Positions 22,139 to 33,500 of a stretch of DNA of 64,000 nucleotides are shown here, piece after piece. Within the stretch, counting starts at the first letter, position 1; every line of letters starts with the position of its first letter. Location of the stretch: positions 2,976,001 through 3,040,000 of the forward strand of contig NC_089561.1 in the NCBI RefSeq assembly GCF_040115645.1. Direction: 5' to 3'. Made by a program: the position numbers and the translations under genes. Source of the stretch: Euwallacea fornicatus (Eukaryota > Arthropoda > Insecta > Coleoptera > Curculionidae). The notes below the pieces were generated by a model, which was given only the letters and a program-made list of their open reading frames with translations, made no database searches and had not been told where the DNA came from.

Positions 22139-25100
22139 TCAATACCTGGCAAATATTCCTATAATTTTGTTATAAACCAAGCTGGGAGCATCGATTCCGA
22201 AAGTGTAATCCAGGTGGTTAAAACTGAAATCGCTCATCAGGATTTTTCCTGCACAAGCATCTCCCATGGATTTACACAATTTAATTACATCAGTCTCTGC
22301 AGACAGCCAATCGTTTTTGCTATAGAAGAGGTACGTAGGGGTTGTGATTTGAGTTAAATCATAACGGGGGGGTGTTACCGAGCCATAAACTTTCATGTTC
22401 GAGATTATTCCGTAGTCGTATTCCCGGAAATAACCTGCGAAACGAACAGGAAATTAGTTAATAAAGATAGATTGTTGATAGTAAGTACCAGATTTGATTT
22501 CTTGGCCATAATGCAATAGCTGTTTAGTCGAGGCTCCAGCAGGAGTATATTTCGTGATCTTAGGCAAGAGAGTCGTATTCATCTGAGCCCTGCTAAATCC
22601 ACATAGAGCAAACAAGGTATTGGTGCATAGGAATTGAGTCACTGAGTCTTCTGCACATAGTGCATCTCCGATTACGTATTTTATGAAGTCGGAGTTGGGG
22701 AAAAATTCGTTGATTCCAATAAGGGAAGTCAGGGCCTGGAACAACAGATTTGGGTATTGTACAGTGTCAAACTCAACACCCCTATACCTCTTCTATGGAA
22801 ACAGATAGTCATATGAAACATTTTAACTATGGGCCTTTAATGAGGATGGATGACCTCCATTTTGATCTTAAGAAATTCATTTCTAAAATGTAAAAACAAC
22901 ACTGATATTTTTCTCAGGAAAACACCCAAATTTCGACAAAATTATATTAATTCTATTTTTCCATACAACTTTTGTTAGTGAATTTTTTTCTCATGTGTTA
23001 TTGTTTAAAAGTTATAGTAAAAAACGTCTTAGAAACGTCGCAAAATTTTCTTGCTTATGATAAAAATTGTAACACCTAGGAATAATACATCAAATTCTAC
23101 CAAAATTAGTAGTTATTTAATTGTAATAGTATGATATTAGAACTGATCTTATTTTACATAGTATAACGCCGTGCGTTACGTAAGGAAGTGTTAGAACTAA
23201 TTGCTATACCATACGTTCAACGTATTGAAAACAAACTTTTCCAGCAAGATAATGCACGGCCACATATTGATGCATTAAAATCGCAATGTTAATGTTCTTC
23301 CTTGTCCTCTAGATCTTTTGTTAAAATTCCCGTACAGTGGCCAGGAAAATTCCCTGACTTAACCTCCATAAACTTTTCCTTGTGGGGATTTGTAAAAAAT
23401 AAAGTTTATAAAAGTCCTTTAAGGAATTTGGAGTACTTAAATGAGAAAAAAAAGAACTGTTTACAATGAAATATAGCAAGAAATATTAAGGAAAGCTACT
23501 AAGATGGAAGCTAAGCGAAGATTTCAAATGTGCTTTGCAAAAACGAGTGGTTATATTGAAAATATATTACATTAAATATAATAATTGTTTTGTGTCTTTG
23601 TATTATTTAGGTTTGTAAAACTAACTTATTGTTGTTTTATTAGTTCTTGTAAAATTAAATATATATTTTTAATAATTCCTTGAAGGTTCTTGCTTTTAAC
23701 TTTTAAATTGTAACACATAAGAAAAAATATCTTTAACAAAAGTTGTTAGAAACATGGAGTCCATATAATTTTGTCTGAATTTTAGTGTTATTCTGGGAAA
23801 AACATAATTGATGACGTCATTATTCGTTACTAAGAAATTAGAAAAATGAACTTCTTCAACTCGAAATGGAGGTCATTTAGCTCCATTGAAAACCCATGGT
23901 TCAAATTTTTCACGTTATTTTCCATTTCTAGAAAATAAGTACATGGGCATCGAGTTTGAAACACCCTGTATATCTAGGTCATGAAAGAGATACAACTTAC
24001 TTCCAAAGTTCCAGTCCAAAATGACATGATCTTGAGGAGAGGGCTGGTCATGTGGTTCATGAAACTAATCGGAGCGAGGTTTATTGAAACCTTCACTTTC
24101 TCATTGTATTCGGGGAAAGTTGAGGTCATAACATAGTAAATTGTGGTTCCTTGAGAGTGACCAGCATAGTATATCTGAAAATTGAAAGCCTTTTGGTAAT
24201 GCTTCGTAAACATTAATTATTAACTGAATTACCGAAGATACACCAGTTTGGTCCAAGATGTAATCGATTATGGCAGGAAGATCGATGGTTCCAATTTCAT
24301 GGAAAGAAAATTTCCAGTAGGCATCGGTGTCCGTGGTAAGGGAGACATGTTCCCGGCTCCAGGAATTTCCCCTCACATTTCCCATCCACACATCGTAGCC
24401 CTCATCGGCAAGTATAAATGCTAAAATTTAAAATATCAACTTTTGGATTATCTTCCAGTATTTTCTAATATTAACAATACTTTGATAAAATCTCCATATC
24501 GATTAATGTCATTTATATGCTTATTCATCCTTTAAAAATTTTAATTTTCAAGTGTACAATAATTTCCTGATAGAGATGTGTAAATATTGCTGTTGCTATC
24601 AGTACCGGCCTTTTTTAGGAGGGAGGGCAAGCACGCAGGTTGTCAGATTTGCCACAGCCGGCCCTGGCTACAATAGAATAAGAAAAAAACTCCCAAACCG
24701 AAGATACAAACAATGCGAAAGACTAATTTTGAGGCTGACTAAATCTCCTATAATTTCTTCGCGGTTTTAGCACCAAACTTCCATAAATGTTGAGAAGAAA
24801 TATCCTTAGTTTTAGGGGAATTTTCATACCTAAACTCTTCCCAGCGCCCATAATGCACCAATCAGCTGAAGATGCCAGAATTCCATGCTGTAAATAAGCA
24901 ACTTTCCCAAGACTTGCTCCGGTTGTGCCAGAGGGAATCCTGTGAAGGGTGAGAATGTAACCATCGGAAGTTGTTACTTTATGGGTTTCCACTGGATATC
25001 CATTAGAGGCAATTAAATTTTCCTATAAAAAAAATTAAACTCTATGTGTACAAGATGTAACACATCAGCATGGAGACATTTGAGGGAAGGATGGCTCTCC

Positions 25101-25924
25101 GAACAATAATAAAAATTACTAATAGGCCCGTGGTCAAGATTGTATAATTTTCAATATACAGGGAGGCAAAATTTCAAAATGTTTAAAGGGCATTTTTAAC
25201 AGTTGTTGTAATTTTGTTTTCGTTTAGATTTATTTTTATTTTAAAGAATTTGATAAAATGTTGCGAATTGTTTCAAGTAGTTGATAACTGAGCCAAATGA
25301 TTATTTTTTTCCCTTACTTTCTTTACATTCTTAATTTGCATTGATAAATATTTTTGCAAATTCTACAAAAACGGTGAAAGATACGAAATTATCACAAGAT
25401 ACCGAAAAGCTAAAAAATTGATGAAAAAATTTTAATTTTGCATCAGAATTTATAAAGGACGTTCTAAAAAACTTATTCAAAGCATTAACTAGTAAATGAC
25501 TTTAAAAACATAACACCCGGTTGTTCTCGATACTTTTGAAATTTTGATGTAGAGGGTCTTAAAGAAAATAGATGTATGAAATTTAAAAAATTCAACTCAA
25601 TATATACGTTAGAAAAACACAAATATGAGAAAAAACAAAACTTTGCCAGCCCGTATATCCAAAATGGTGCGTTTTTAATAATGAGTCCACTAGCATTTAT
25701 TTACTTTGTTGCAGAGTACTATTACCTCCTCAAATATCTCCATGGAGATATGTTACACCCAATATTAATCTACCATCGATACATACTACAGTATAATTGC
25801 CTTCCTCTCCCAACTTTTCAATTTCTCTCAGTATCTCTAGCATAACGTCATCACTATTGGGTTGGATGGCAGCACCTAAGGCACCCGCCAGAGCACATGT
25901 GAAGAACACAAGAACCACTCTCAT
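22139..25924 (-). CDS. Acid lipase / lipase 3-like (411 aa), six exons
   Basis: Secreted or lysosomal alpha/beta-hydrolase of the acid (gastric/lysosomal) lipase family, which hydrolyses neutral glycerides or cholesteryl esters. Coding exons: 25924-25787, 25022-24830, 24420-24233, 24174-24001, 22735-22489, 22434-22139. All joins are in phase with GT-AG sites. Residues 1-18 form a signal peptide (MRVVLVFFTCALAGALGA). The N-terminal lipase-associated region has YPVETHKVTTSDGYILTLHR. The oxyanion/lid part has QHGILASSADW and WMGNVRGN. The nucleophile elbow is GHSQG (Ser180), with Asp355 in FYSKNDWL and His387 in NHLDY, so the triad is complete. Length matches the family's ~400 aa. Introns 1, 2 and 4 carry repeat insertions. 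A TATA box lies about 95 bases upstream of the ATG. Digestive use is inferred from the family. Confidence 0.93.
22762..23968. mobile_element. Tc1/mariner-type element with ~250-bp terminal inverted repeats
   Basis: Lies in intron 4 of the lipase gene, flanked by TA on both sides (22760-22761, 23969-23970). Left end CAGTGTCAAACTC; right end, reverse complement, CAGGGTGTTTCAAACTCGAT. The inverted arms stay alignable for ~250 bases, with shared blocks ATGACCTCCATTT, GACAAAATTATAT, ACAACTTTTGTTA and ATGTGTTA. Between them, on the plus strand (~23220-23460), a transposase fragment reads KLFQQDNARPHIDALKSQ, and after a frame break, WPGKFPDLTSINFSLWGFVK. These are the second and third catalytic blocks of an IS630/Tc1/mariner transposase. 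The N-terminal part is missing, so it is non-autonomous. Confidence 0.75.
24600..24666. mobile_element. 67-bp hAT-like miniature element
   Basis: Lies in intron 2 of the lipase gene. It begins CAGTACCGGCC and ends AGCCGGCCCTG, so both termini read CAG(T/G)(A/G)CCGGC inward, as in hAT-type elements. The 8 bases on each side match at five positions, compatible with a decayed 8-bp target duplication. Related copies lie at 26907-27049 and 27782-28039. Confidence 0.5.
25157..25761 (+). mobile_element. Dispersed repeat, family A, copy 2, in lipase intron 1
   Basis: Alignable with 16590-17033 and, inverted, with 40905-41363. It starts at TACAGGGAGGCAAAATTT and ends TGTTACACCC, only ~25 bases from the lipase exon 1 splice donor at 25786. 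The right end (AAAATGGTGCGTTTTTA to TGTTACACCC) matches, in inverted form, the outer end of copy 3, which suggests terminal arms of ~110 bp in the complete element. No coding capacity. Confidence 0.6.
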
Positions 25925-26017
25925 CTTCGAACCCTATTTGTCACTTTTTGCAGTACCCTACAGGAGGTACTCTCAAGAAAGCTGACCAGATTCGTAAGCA
26001 ATACAAAGGCGCCAAGC

Positions 26018-26024
26018 TTTTATA
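26018..26024 (-). promoter_or_regulatory. TATA box of lipase gene
   Basis: TATAAAA on the minus strand (context CTATAAAAGC). Transcription is expected ~25-30 bases downstream near 25995, giving a 5' UTR of about 70 bases before the ATG at 25924. Confidence 0.5.
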
Positions 26025-26029
26025 GTGAC

Positions 26030-26906
26030 AATATTCGTACTAGAAAACCGGATAAGTTCTCAAGATTTGATAAGGTAATTGATATGTATCCGATACTTGA
26101 ATTACATTTTAAAGTAAAGTTTGAAGGATTGGATGGAATACAAAATATTTAGCATAAATTTCATTCTCCTATGTGATTTTGATGACATGATTGTAGATAA
26201 AGATGATGTTTATTAGCGGTAAAAAGCAATTTCAGATCATGGAAAAACCATTTCAAAAAACCAAAATTCTCAATTTGACACATATCAAAATCTCCGGGGA
26301 TAATGACCATTATATCATCCTTCCCAAGAAGATCCATCTGGACTCCAATTATAAAAGGAAGGTCATCTTCTATAAAAGCTTCCTAATAAACAAAGTTTCC
26401 TAAGAGGCCTCTTTCCAAGTAAGTAGAGTCAAGATTAAACCACAAGTAATTGGACCCATATCTTTTGACTCATCATGTATGAAAAAACTTGAAGGAAACA
26501 CGAGAAATGGTGATTAGCAATCTAGAAATAGTATGAGAATTTCTTAGCTGGACTTATTATTACGGAGTTTGGACAGGAGGTCTAATGATTTGCATAAAAT
26601 TTTCTGGATTTTGATGTTCCTATAATCATGAGAAAAGTGACCTGTGCGGACAATTTGAGTCTTACACAGACCACAAAGATGTTATATCAGAATGTGATTT
26701 TGCCCCCCCCCCCCCCGCACCCCCCGCTCCTCCCTTTCCCACTCCTAGGAGAAGGAATTTTTTTAACCATCGTCCATTTTCTTATTAGCTTTAAAGTTTT
26801 TCTAATTTTACACCTTTTTGGGCAAGTTGAGTGTTTTAGAAAAGTTTTAAAATCTATAGGTAGGCATACCTTCTGGAAACTAATTTTTATGTGTGATGGG
26901 TAGAGG
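26030..26906. other. Intergenic upstream of lipase, with a poly-C tract
   Basis: No gene supported. A C-rich run at about 26703-26740 (more than ten C in a row, then C-rich) drives the apparent Pro-rich ORF at 26628-26903. Confidence 0.5.
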
Positions 26907-27049
26907 CAGGGCCAGACTTACCGAGGGAAATTTTTAATTCCCGCCTTCGCTGTACTGAAAATAAACCGCCGGTCAAGAAAGTCCGCCGCCCTTCCTGATT
27001 TACCGCCGTGGCCGTTGTCTTACCTCACTTCATCATAAGGCCGGTATTG
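26907..27049. mobile_element. hAT-like miniature element, copy 2
   Basis: Begins CAGGGCCAGACTTACCG and ends AGGCCGGTATTG. The interior AATAAACCGCCGGTCA and AAAGTCCGCCGCCC blocks recur in the copy at 27782-28039. Confidence 0.5.
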
Positions 27050-27781
27050 GGTAGAGTTTTTGGTTTCGTACTGTTCAATTAATATGTTTTTTTTTTTTTG
27101 GGCGGCCGTGTAGATAAGTTCTTCTTTACATAACGGCTCTAATTGAACGAATTAAAAGGAATACTGAACATAGTCGTACAAAAATACATAATCCTAAGGC
27201 CACAATTGATAAATTCTGAATAATCCGTATTATTATACTACGAATTATTTTTCTGGTTAGTCTAGGTTAATTCTTCTGATTAGTTCAAGTTGGTTTTTTT
27301 GGTTGATCCAGGTTAGTTCTTGATGAAAGTGCATAATTATATGAATTTCAAGTACTTTTTATTAATTAAATATTTACATTAAAGTAGCTTTTTAGCACTA
27401 CGGGATTAGACGTACTGAAACGATCAAATTGTGGTCGATAAAAGTAATATAGAAAAAACAGTTTTAGTATTTTTAAATATATATATATTTTTTTGGTAGT
27501 TTTGAAATATAAAGAAAAATTGTCAAATAAGTACCTGTATGTACTTCGCATGTGTTCGAGGTACAAAAAGAACTAGAGGTCAAGTGCAATCCGAGATGTT
27601 TTTTTTTTAATTTATACGAATTAATCTTTGACAGCTATATCTTATTGTTATGAATTTGTTATCAGGCCCATTGAATTTTAGCTTCAATAACAAAAACTTT
27701 GTTTAGATCTTTTTTACTGTTTTTTCAGTTATGCAGTTTTATCTCAAAATAGCTTTTTAACTCGTAGAGTTAACCTATTGA

Positions 27782-28039
27782 CAGGGTCGGACTTGGTACG
27801 TCTAGCGCCCTAGGCGCTGTTTGTTATAGTAAATTAGATGTCTTGAGGAAATTTCCAAATCTATAGGCAAGCGGACATTTTAGGGCATCAGTTTTTCGTG
27901 CGATGAGTAAAACCAGGATCAGACTTAACAAACGAAATTTTTATTTCCCCTCCCTTAAAACCAAAAATAAACCGTCCGTCAGGAAAGTCCGCCGCCCTGG
28001 GCCGTTGCCTAACTTCGCCCCCCCATAAAGCCGGTACTG
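27782..28039. mobile_element. hAT-like miniature element, copy 3
   Basis: Begins CAGGGTCGGACTTGG and ends AAAGCCGGTACTG. An internal CCAGGATCAGACTTAAC (~27913) repeats the start, so it may be a nested or duplicated copy. AAAGTCCGCCGCCC is shared with 26907-27049. No transposase. Confidence 0.5.
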
Positions 28040-28990
28040 CCTAATGATTTCAAAATTTGCAAGCATATGATAAACATTCCAAATGCTTTAATCAAACGTA
28101 AATCATTATTCGCAATAAGTTAAAATCTCACGTACACAACAATACACATTTCGAAAGGTTTAATCCATCTCCTACTTAAGAATATCAAGTCCGAACAATT
28201 GAGAAATGATAATGAAGGTAAGTGTGATATATTGATGATCACCTGGACGTGAACACGTAATTGTCTACATAGGTAAAAAATGTTTAGTATATATGACTTT
28301 TAATTTTTAATAACGATCAACAGATTTAATAAAGGAAATAGGTTAACTGATACGTTCTTTTCATTAAGGGCATATTATTAATGTGATGTTAATTTTAACA
28401 TCGAGCTAGTTTTCAGAGAAACCTAGGACTTCTCTAGGAGGATCTATATCAACGCGCCATTTCAAAAATTTCAATTGAAATTTAATTGAGATTAAAGTAC
28501 TGAAATCTACATTAATAATTTGACACCTAAACCTTTCTTTTTGAATAAGTGTGGACCAAAAAGTAGTGAGTCCAATAGGTGTTTACCGAGATTCGGAACG
28601 TTCGGACCAATGCGAGTTGGCAGTTTGAGAGATGTTATAGAGCTGACAACCTTGCTAACTATAGCTAAGATTTATTTATATCGAACAATATGCGTGGTAA
28701 AAAACAATTTTGAGAAACGAGTAACTTGCGTGACAAAAAATCAATTATTGTTGAAATAAGAGCCAACAGATAAAAGTTTTAAAAAGCAGCTATCCTTAAG
28801 GGAAGCATCTAAACACCATTATCATGGCAATTCACCATGATGAAAATTTCAAAATAATTCAGACATCCTATAAACAGGTAGGTACAGGTAAGAATAGCCG
28901 GATAGGTGACAGGGAGGAAAAAGTGAAGAATAGATGATAATTTAATAAGACAATAAAACTCATTATTATTATTATTATATATTATGTATA
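28040..28990. other. Intergenic with a dispersed repeat fragment
   Basis: No gene. About 28640-28735 resembles 51095-51190 (ACAACCTTGCTAACTATAGC against ACAACCTTTTTAACTATAGC, and AAAACAATTTTGAGAAA against AAAACAATATTGAGAAA). A short ATT microsatellite lies at ~28962-28980. Confidence 0.45.
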
Positions 28991-28998
28991 TTTTTGCA

Positions 28999-29933
28999 TT
29001 AATGACAAGATGCCATGATATGGCCTACACTTTCAAAATCTATTTTCTCGCTGATATTCTTTGTCTTAATGTTGTCATCTTGATTTCTAATGAAAACCAA
29101 ATCACTTCCTTCTAATTTCCAGCCATACTTCTTCACCCACATTTGCAGAGTTTGGTCATCAATGTCTCCTACAAAAAATAGCATTATTAGCTTACTATCT
29201 CTTTCGATTCAATCAGCACAGTTCTATTACCCAACAACTGAGCAAGATGTTTCTTGTCAATGGTTTGGAAAGTAATTCCCACAACATGGCAAACAAACTT
29301 TCGGATTGAGTCCAGGAATCCAACAATTTTTTGAGTTAATTCAGGGGTTGTTCTAATCCTTGCCCAAAACAGTTGGAAATCACATTGCTCCAATATATCT
29401 GCTAAATATATCACCTGGTTTATTGGATCTGCAGTGAGCTGAAAAAGAAAATAGTTTTTACACATGGATTTCCTTATATATTTCTATTAAGCACATAAAC
29501 ATATGAGATACGGCTGCAGATTAGTCAAAGTTGTGAGTATGTCTGTGTAATCATTTCTAAATGATATTTCTAAAGTTGTAAACATTCTTTACTCACCTGT
29601 TTGTCAGTTAATAAGCATTTGCACAATATAAAATCTGTATGAGGCAAGTTAGTGAGAGCCTTCAGCAAAATTTGGCATGTAATATCGATATTGAAACTAT
29701 GCGGATTGAACTGATACAACTTTAAAACAGCCAGGTTGGCCTCTAAGTCATAAGTGTTTTCCTTGGATTGCATTTCGACGTAACGCTCCAAAGTGGGTAA
29801 ATTGTCTGGGTTGTATCTACAGAAATAAATATTAAAATAGAGTGAAATGATTAGAGAAACTGCATCAATAGTAAATATACCTTTCTATGCCATTCAACAT
29901 GCTGGCGACAGTTTGCTTCATTGTTTCTGCCAT
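28999..29933 (-). CDS. eIF3k: Eukaryotic translation initiation factor 3 subunit K (216 aa), four exons
   Basis: Small PCI/winged-helix subunit of the cytosolic eIF3 complex that helps load mRNA and initiator tRNA on the 40S subunit. Coding exons: 29933-29881, 29816-29597, 29438-29231, 29168-28999, all joined in phase through GT-AG introns. Start is MAETMKQTVASMLNGIERYN. Recognised family blocks include ENTYDLEANLAVLKLYQFNP, ILLKALTNLPHTDF, RKFVCHVVGITFQTIDK, KYGWKLEG, and the C-terminal KIDFESVGHIMAS. Length equals the family's ~218 aa. It is divergent from FIG4, whose start lies 657 bases away, so the two probably share a promoter region. No canonical AATAAA was seen close to the 3' end. 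Confidence 0.95.
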
Positions 29934-30590
29934 ATTAACCTAGAGAAGGGCTATTTTTGAAACAGCAATAGTTCGGTAATAAAGCTTTCTGATGGACAAT
30001 AAAAAGATAAATAGAAAAATAGATTAATGGCAACAGAAATGAAAGAAAAGTTTCAATTTTAAATATATTCAGAATCACAACACGTTTCCATGAATGGAGG
30101 ATTTGATTATTGTACCCTGTCAATTAAATATCATTAAATTTTACTTGAAATGTGGCATCGTTGCCTCTAGGGCACTCAGCACCATACTTTTTTAGGCGTT
30201 TATTGCGATTTTAATTTTTTTTTTGTATATTATAAATATTTTTAAGGAAAACTACAATAAAAATCCAATCGACAGTTATACTTATGTTTTTTTTATTTCA
30301 CTTCAGCATAACAAAATAATTTAATAATTTTTATATTCAAAATAAGGTATTTTCCTAAGTTGGACAATCTGTAATCTATTTGATTAGTGAACCACAAACC
30401 AAGAAAACTTAGGTTATAGTTTATATTCGTAAACAAATAAAAAAGGAATTTAATGACAATTATTAATATTGATATTACAAATGAAATTCTCATAATTCGG
30501 GGTTTCTTAAAGAAATTCTAAATTCTTGGAATTTAAGCCGAACTAAATTAAATCAACAACTAATACCAATAAACAAATCTTATAACAATT
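29934..30590. promoter_or_regulatory. Divergent intergenic region between eIF3k and FIG4
   Basis: A 657-base AT-rich spacer between two head-to-head housekeeping genes, expected to hold both core promoters and 5' UTRs. No TATA box with proper spacing is evident for either gene, as is usual for housekeeping promoters. Confidence 0.5.
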
Positions 30591-33500
30591 ATGAATAAAA
30601 ACGGAACCCTTTTTTACCCCATTATTAGTTCCATACAAAAAATGGCCTTATATGAGACCAAATCTGTAAGTTTTTCCCCGGACACAGTGATAGTTCAAAT
30701 ATCAATCCTACTTCCTTAATTGTATTCATTAAAAACTGACTCTTCAAGCTTTAAACTCGACCTCCTAGATTCAGTAATGATAATTACCATAATATCCTCT
30801 CCTCTGTTTCATAGAAATACTATTTAATGGGATCAAACAATACTCAAACTCGCTTTCGAGTATTGAAAATTGATAGAACTGAGCCTAGAGATCTTGAAAT
30901 CTATGACGATAAAGTGGAGTACTCCGCTGATGAAGTTAGTGATCTAGTAAATATGATTGAGTCAGGAAATAGAAAGGCTGGGGCTGGAGGAATATCAAGA
31001 TTTATTTCAGCTTTTGGTATTGTTGGTAAGATGATTAAATTGGTTATTAATTTGAATTATCTGCAGTAATATATAAGGTTAATTAGGCTTTATACGATTT
31101 CTGGAAGGTTATTATATCATTCTTATTACCAAAAGAAGAAAAATAGCAGTTATTGGACATCATACTATTTATAAAATTGAAGATACTACAATGATTTACA
31201 TTCCACATGAATCAGTTAGAATGGTTCATCCAGATGAAACTCGATATTTAAAAATGTTCCAGAGCATTGATTTGGCCAGCAATTTTTACTTTAGGCAAGT
31301 AGTGTTAAAATCAATAAAATGATTTTTAACCTAAAGAATTTGCAGCTACAGCTATGATTTAACTCACAGTCTTCAACACAACCTAACAGAACCAAAACAT
31401 TTTGATACTTATAGCGGTGACTTAGAGCCTCAAAACAACTTACTTAATAATGGAGACCATAATAAATTCCTAACAGAGTCAATAATTTCACAGAGTTCCA
31501 ATAATGGTAGCAAAGAAGCTCAACATTTTGGTATAAGAACTTTCCCCCATAAAAAATTTGTCTGGAACTTGCACCTTTTAAGTGAAGGTTTGCTTTGTTT
31601 TCAAACAGAAAAGAGATAGTTTTTTTAGTTAATTTTTAGCGTTGAAGGCAGAACTTCATCCAAATTGGATTTTGTTTGTAACCCATGGATTTATTGGGCA
31701 AAGCAATATTAATGTGTTTGGAAAGTCTTTGTATTTAACTTTAATTGCCAGAAGGTGGGTTTATTTACAAAGTCTTATAAATGAGTAGGGGATGAGTCAG
31801 TTATTATAGATCTAGTAAATATGCAGGAACTAGATTCCTGAAGAGAGGTTCAAATTTCGAAGGTGATGTTGCAAATGAAGTTGAAACAGAGCAAATAGTT
31901 CACGATTCTGGATTGTCATCATTTAATAACAGTCACTTTACTTCATTTGTGCAGATGAGAGGCTCAATACCAGGTATTTAAATCGCATTAATTGAGAAAG
32001 TTCTGAAATGCATATTTGGTTAGGTCATTGGAAACAAGAGATGGGGAAAATGGTGGCCAAACCAGCTATAACTATAGACTTCTATGACCCTTTTGCCGAG
32101 ACCGCAGGAGCTCATTTCAACGAGCTTTTAAAGAGATATGGGGCCCCGATAGTTATATTAAATTTGGTCAAAAAGCGAGAGCGAAAGCCGCAGGAATCGA
32201 TGTTAAGTGATCAATTAAGTACTGCCGTTAAATATTTAAATCAATTCCTACCAGTGGAACATCAAATTGTTTACAAAACCTTCGATATGGCTCGAAAAAA
32301 TAAAAGCAATTCCAATGTGATGGATTTGCTGGCAGGAATTGCTAAAAATGCAGTTGCAAAAGTGGGGATTTTTCATAATCAGAGGACTTATTTTACTCAG
32401 CGACCTAGTACGGTTATTGGGCGCTGTGAAAAGCAAATTTCAAGTAGACAAACTGGAATTGTTAGAACTAATTGTGTTGATTGTTTGGATAGGACCAACA
32501 CTGCTCAGTTTGCAATAGGTAGGAACCCAGTTTCTACACTGATGTGACCTTCAGATTTTTGTTCTTGGATTTCAATCTTTCTTATTTCTAGGAAAATATG
32601 CCTTAGGTTACCAGTTATGCGCCCTTGGAGTATTAGACACTCCGAATTTAGAGTTTGACACTGATTGTGTCCGGATGTTGGAATCCTTATATGAAGACCA
32701 CGGAGACACTTTGGCTCTCCAATACGGTGGATCGCAATTAGTACATCGCATTAAAACCTATCGGAAAACCGCTCCTTGGTCGTCTCAAGGAAACGACATT
32801 ATGCAAACCCTGAGTCGGTACTATAGTAACACATTTTCGGATGCCGAAAAACAAAACGCCATTAACTTGTTTTTGGGGTTGTTTAAACCGGCTGAAAACC
32901 AACCCCAGATATGGGAATATTCCAGCGATTATTATTTCCATCACAAATTGAAGATGTTTAACTCAAAGTCTCTGACTCAGTGGTGGGATCAGGGGGTTTT
33001 TAGATGTCTCCCTTATGCTTATAAGGATGTCACCAAAGCCTGTTTTGAGTTAATTCAAGTGCATTCTAATGAAGTCGAGATGATTGATTCCTATGTCGAT
33101 TATTATAGGTATGCAGGGCTTTTTTGAATCAATTGCTCGCCACTGGGATCTTGAAAATCATAAGAGATGCGAAGTCGGTAAAATTAGTTACAATATATGT
33201 AACTTTGCCGCAAGTTAACCGACTTCGTGTCTTTGATAGTTTTCAAGATCCTTATAGTGAGCGCCAAACTATAATAACTCCGCTAATGTTATTTTATTCA
33301 TAAGTTGTTTTTTACTTCAGGCCAAATGAGTTAAATATGCTATCTGACGTTTTCGCATTTAAAATCAGCAGTTCTGTGGATTTTATGCCAGTGTGTACGG
33401 TTGCAGTAAATTATAGTCCCTTCGCCGTCAGGGCCAGACCGGACAAACGACGAGAGGAAGTACTGTTGAAAGGTAATTCAGCAAAAAATCCCTCAGTTAC

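Noticed and set aside
26628..26903. 91-aa Pro-rich ORF
   Set aside because: The proline run is the translation of a poly-C tract; nothing else supports a gene.
30827..30829. FIG4 start at the internal ATG 30827
   Set aside because: The conserved N-terminus (IQKMALYETK to KYYLMGSNN) requires the upstream exon starting at 30591; 30827 is an internal Met.
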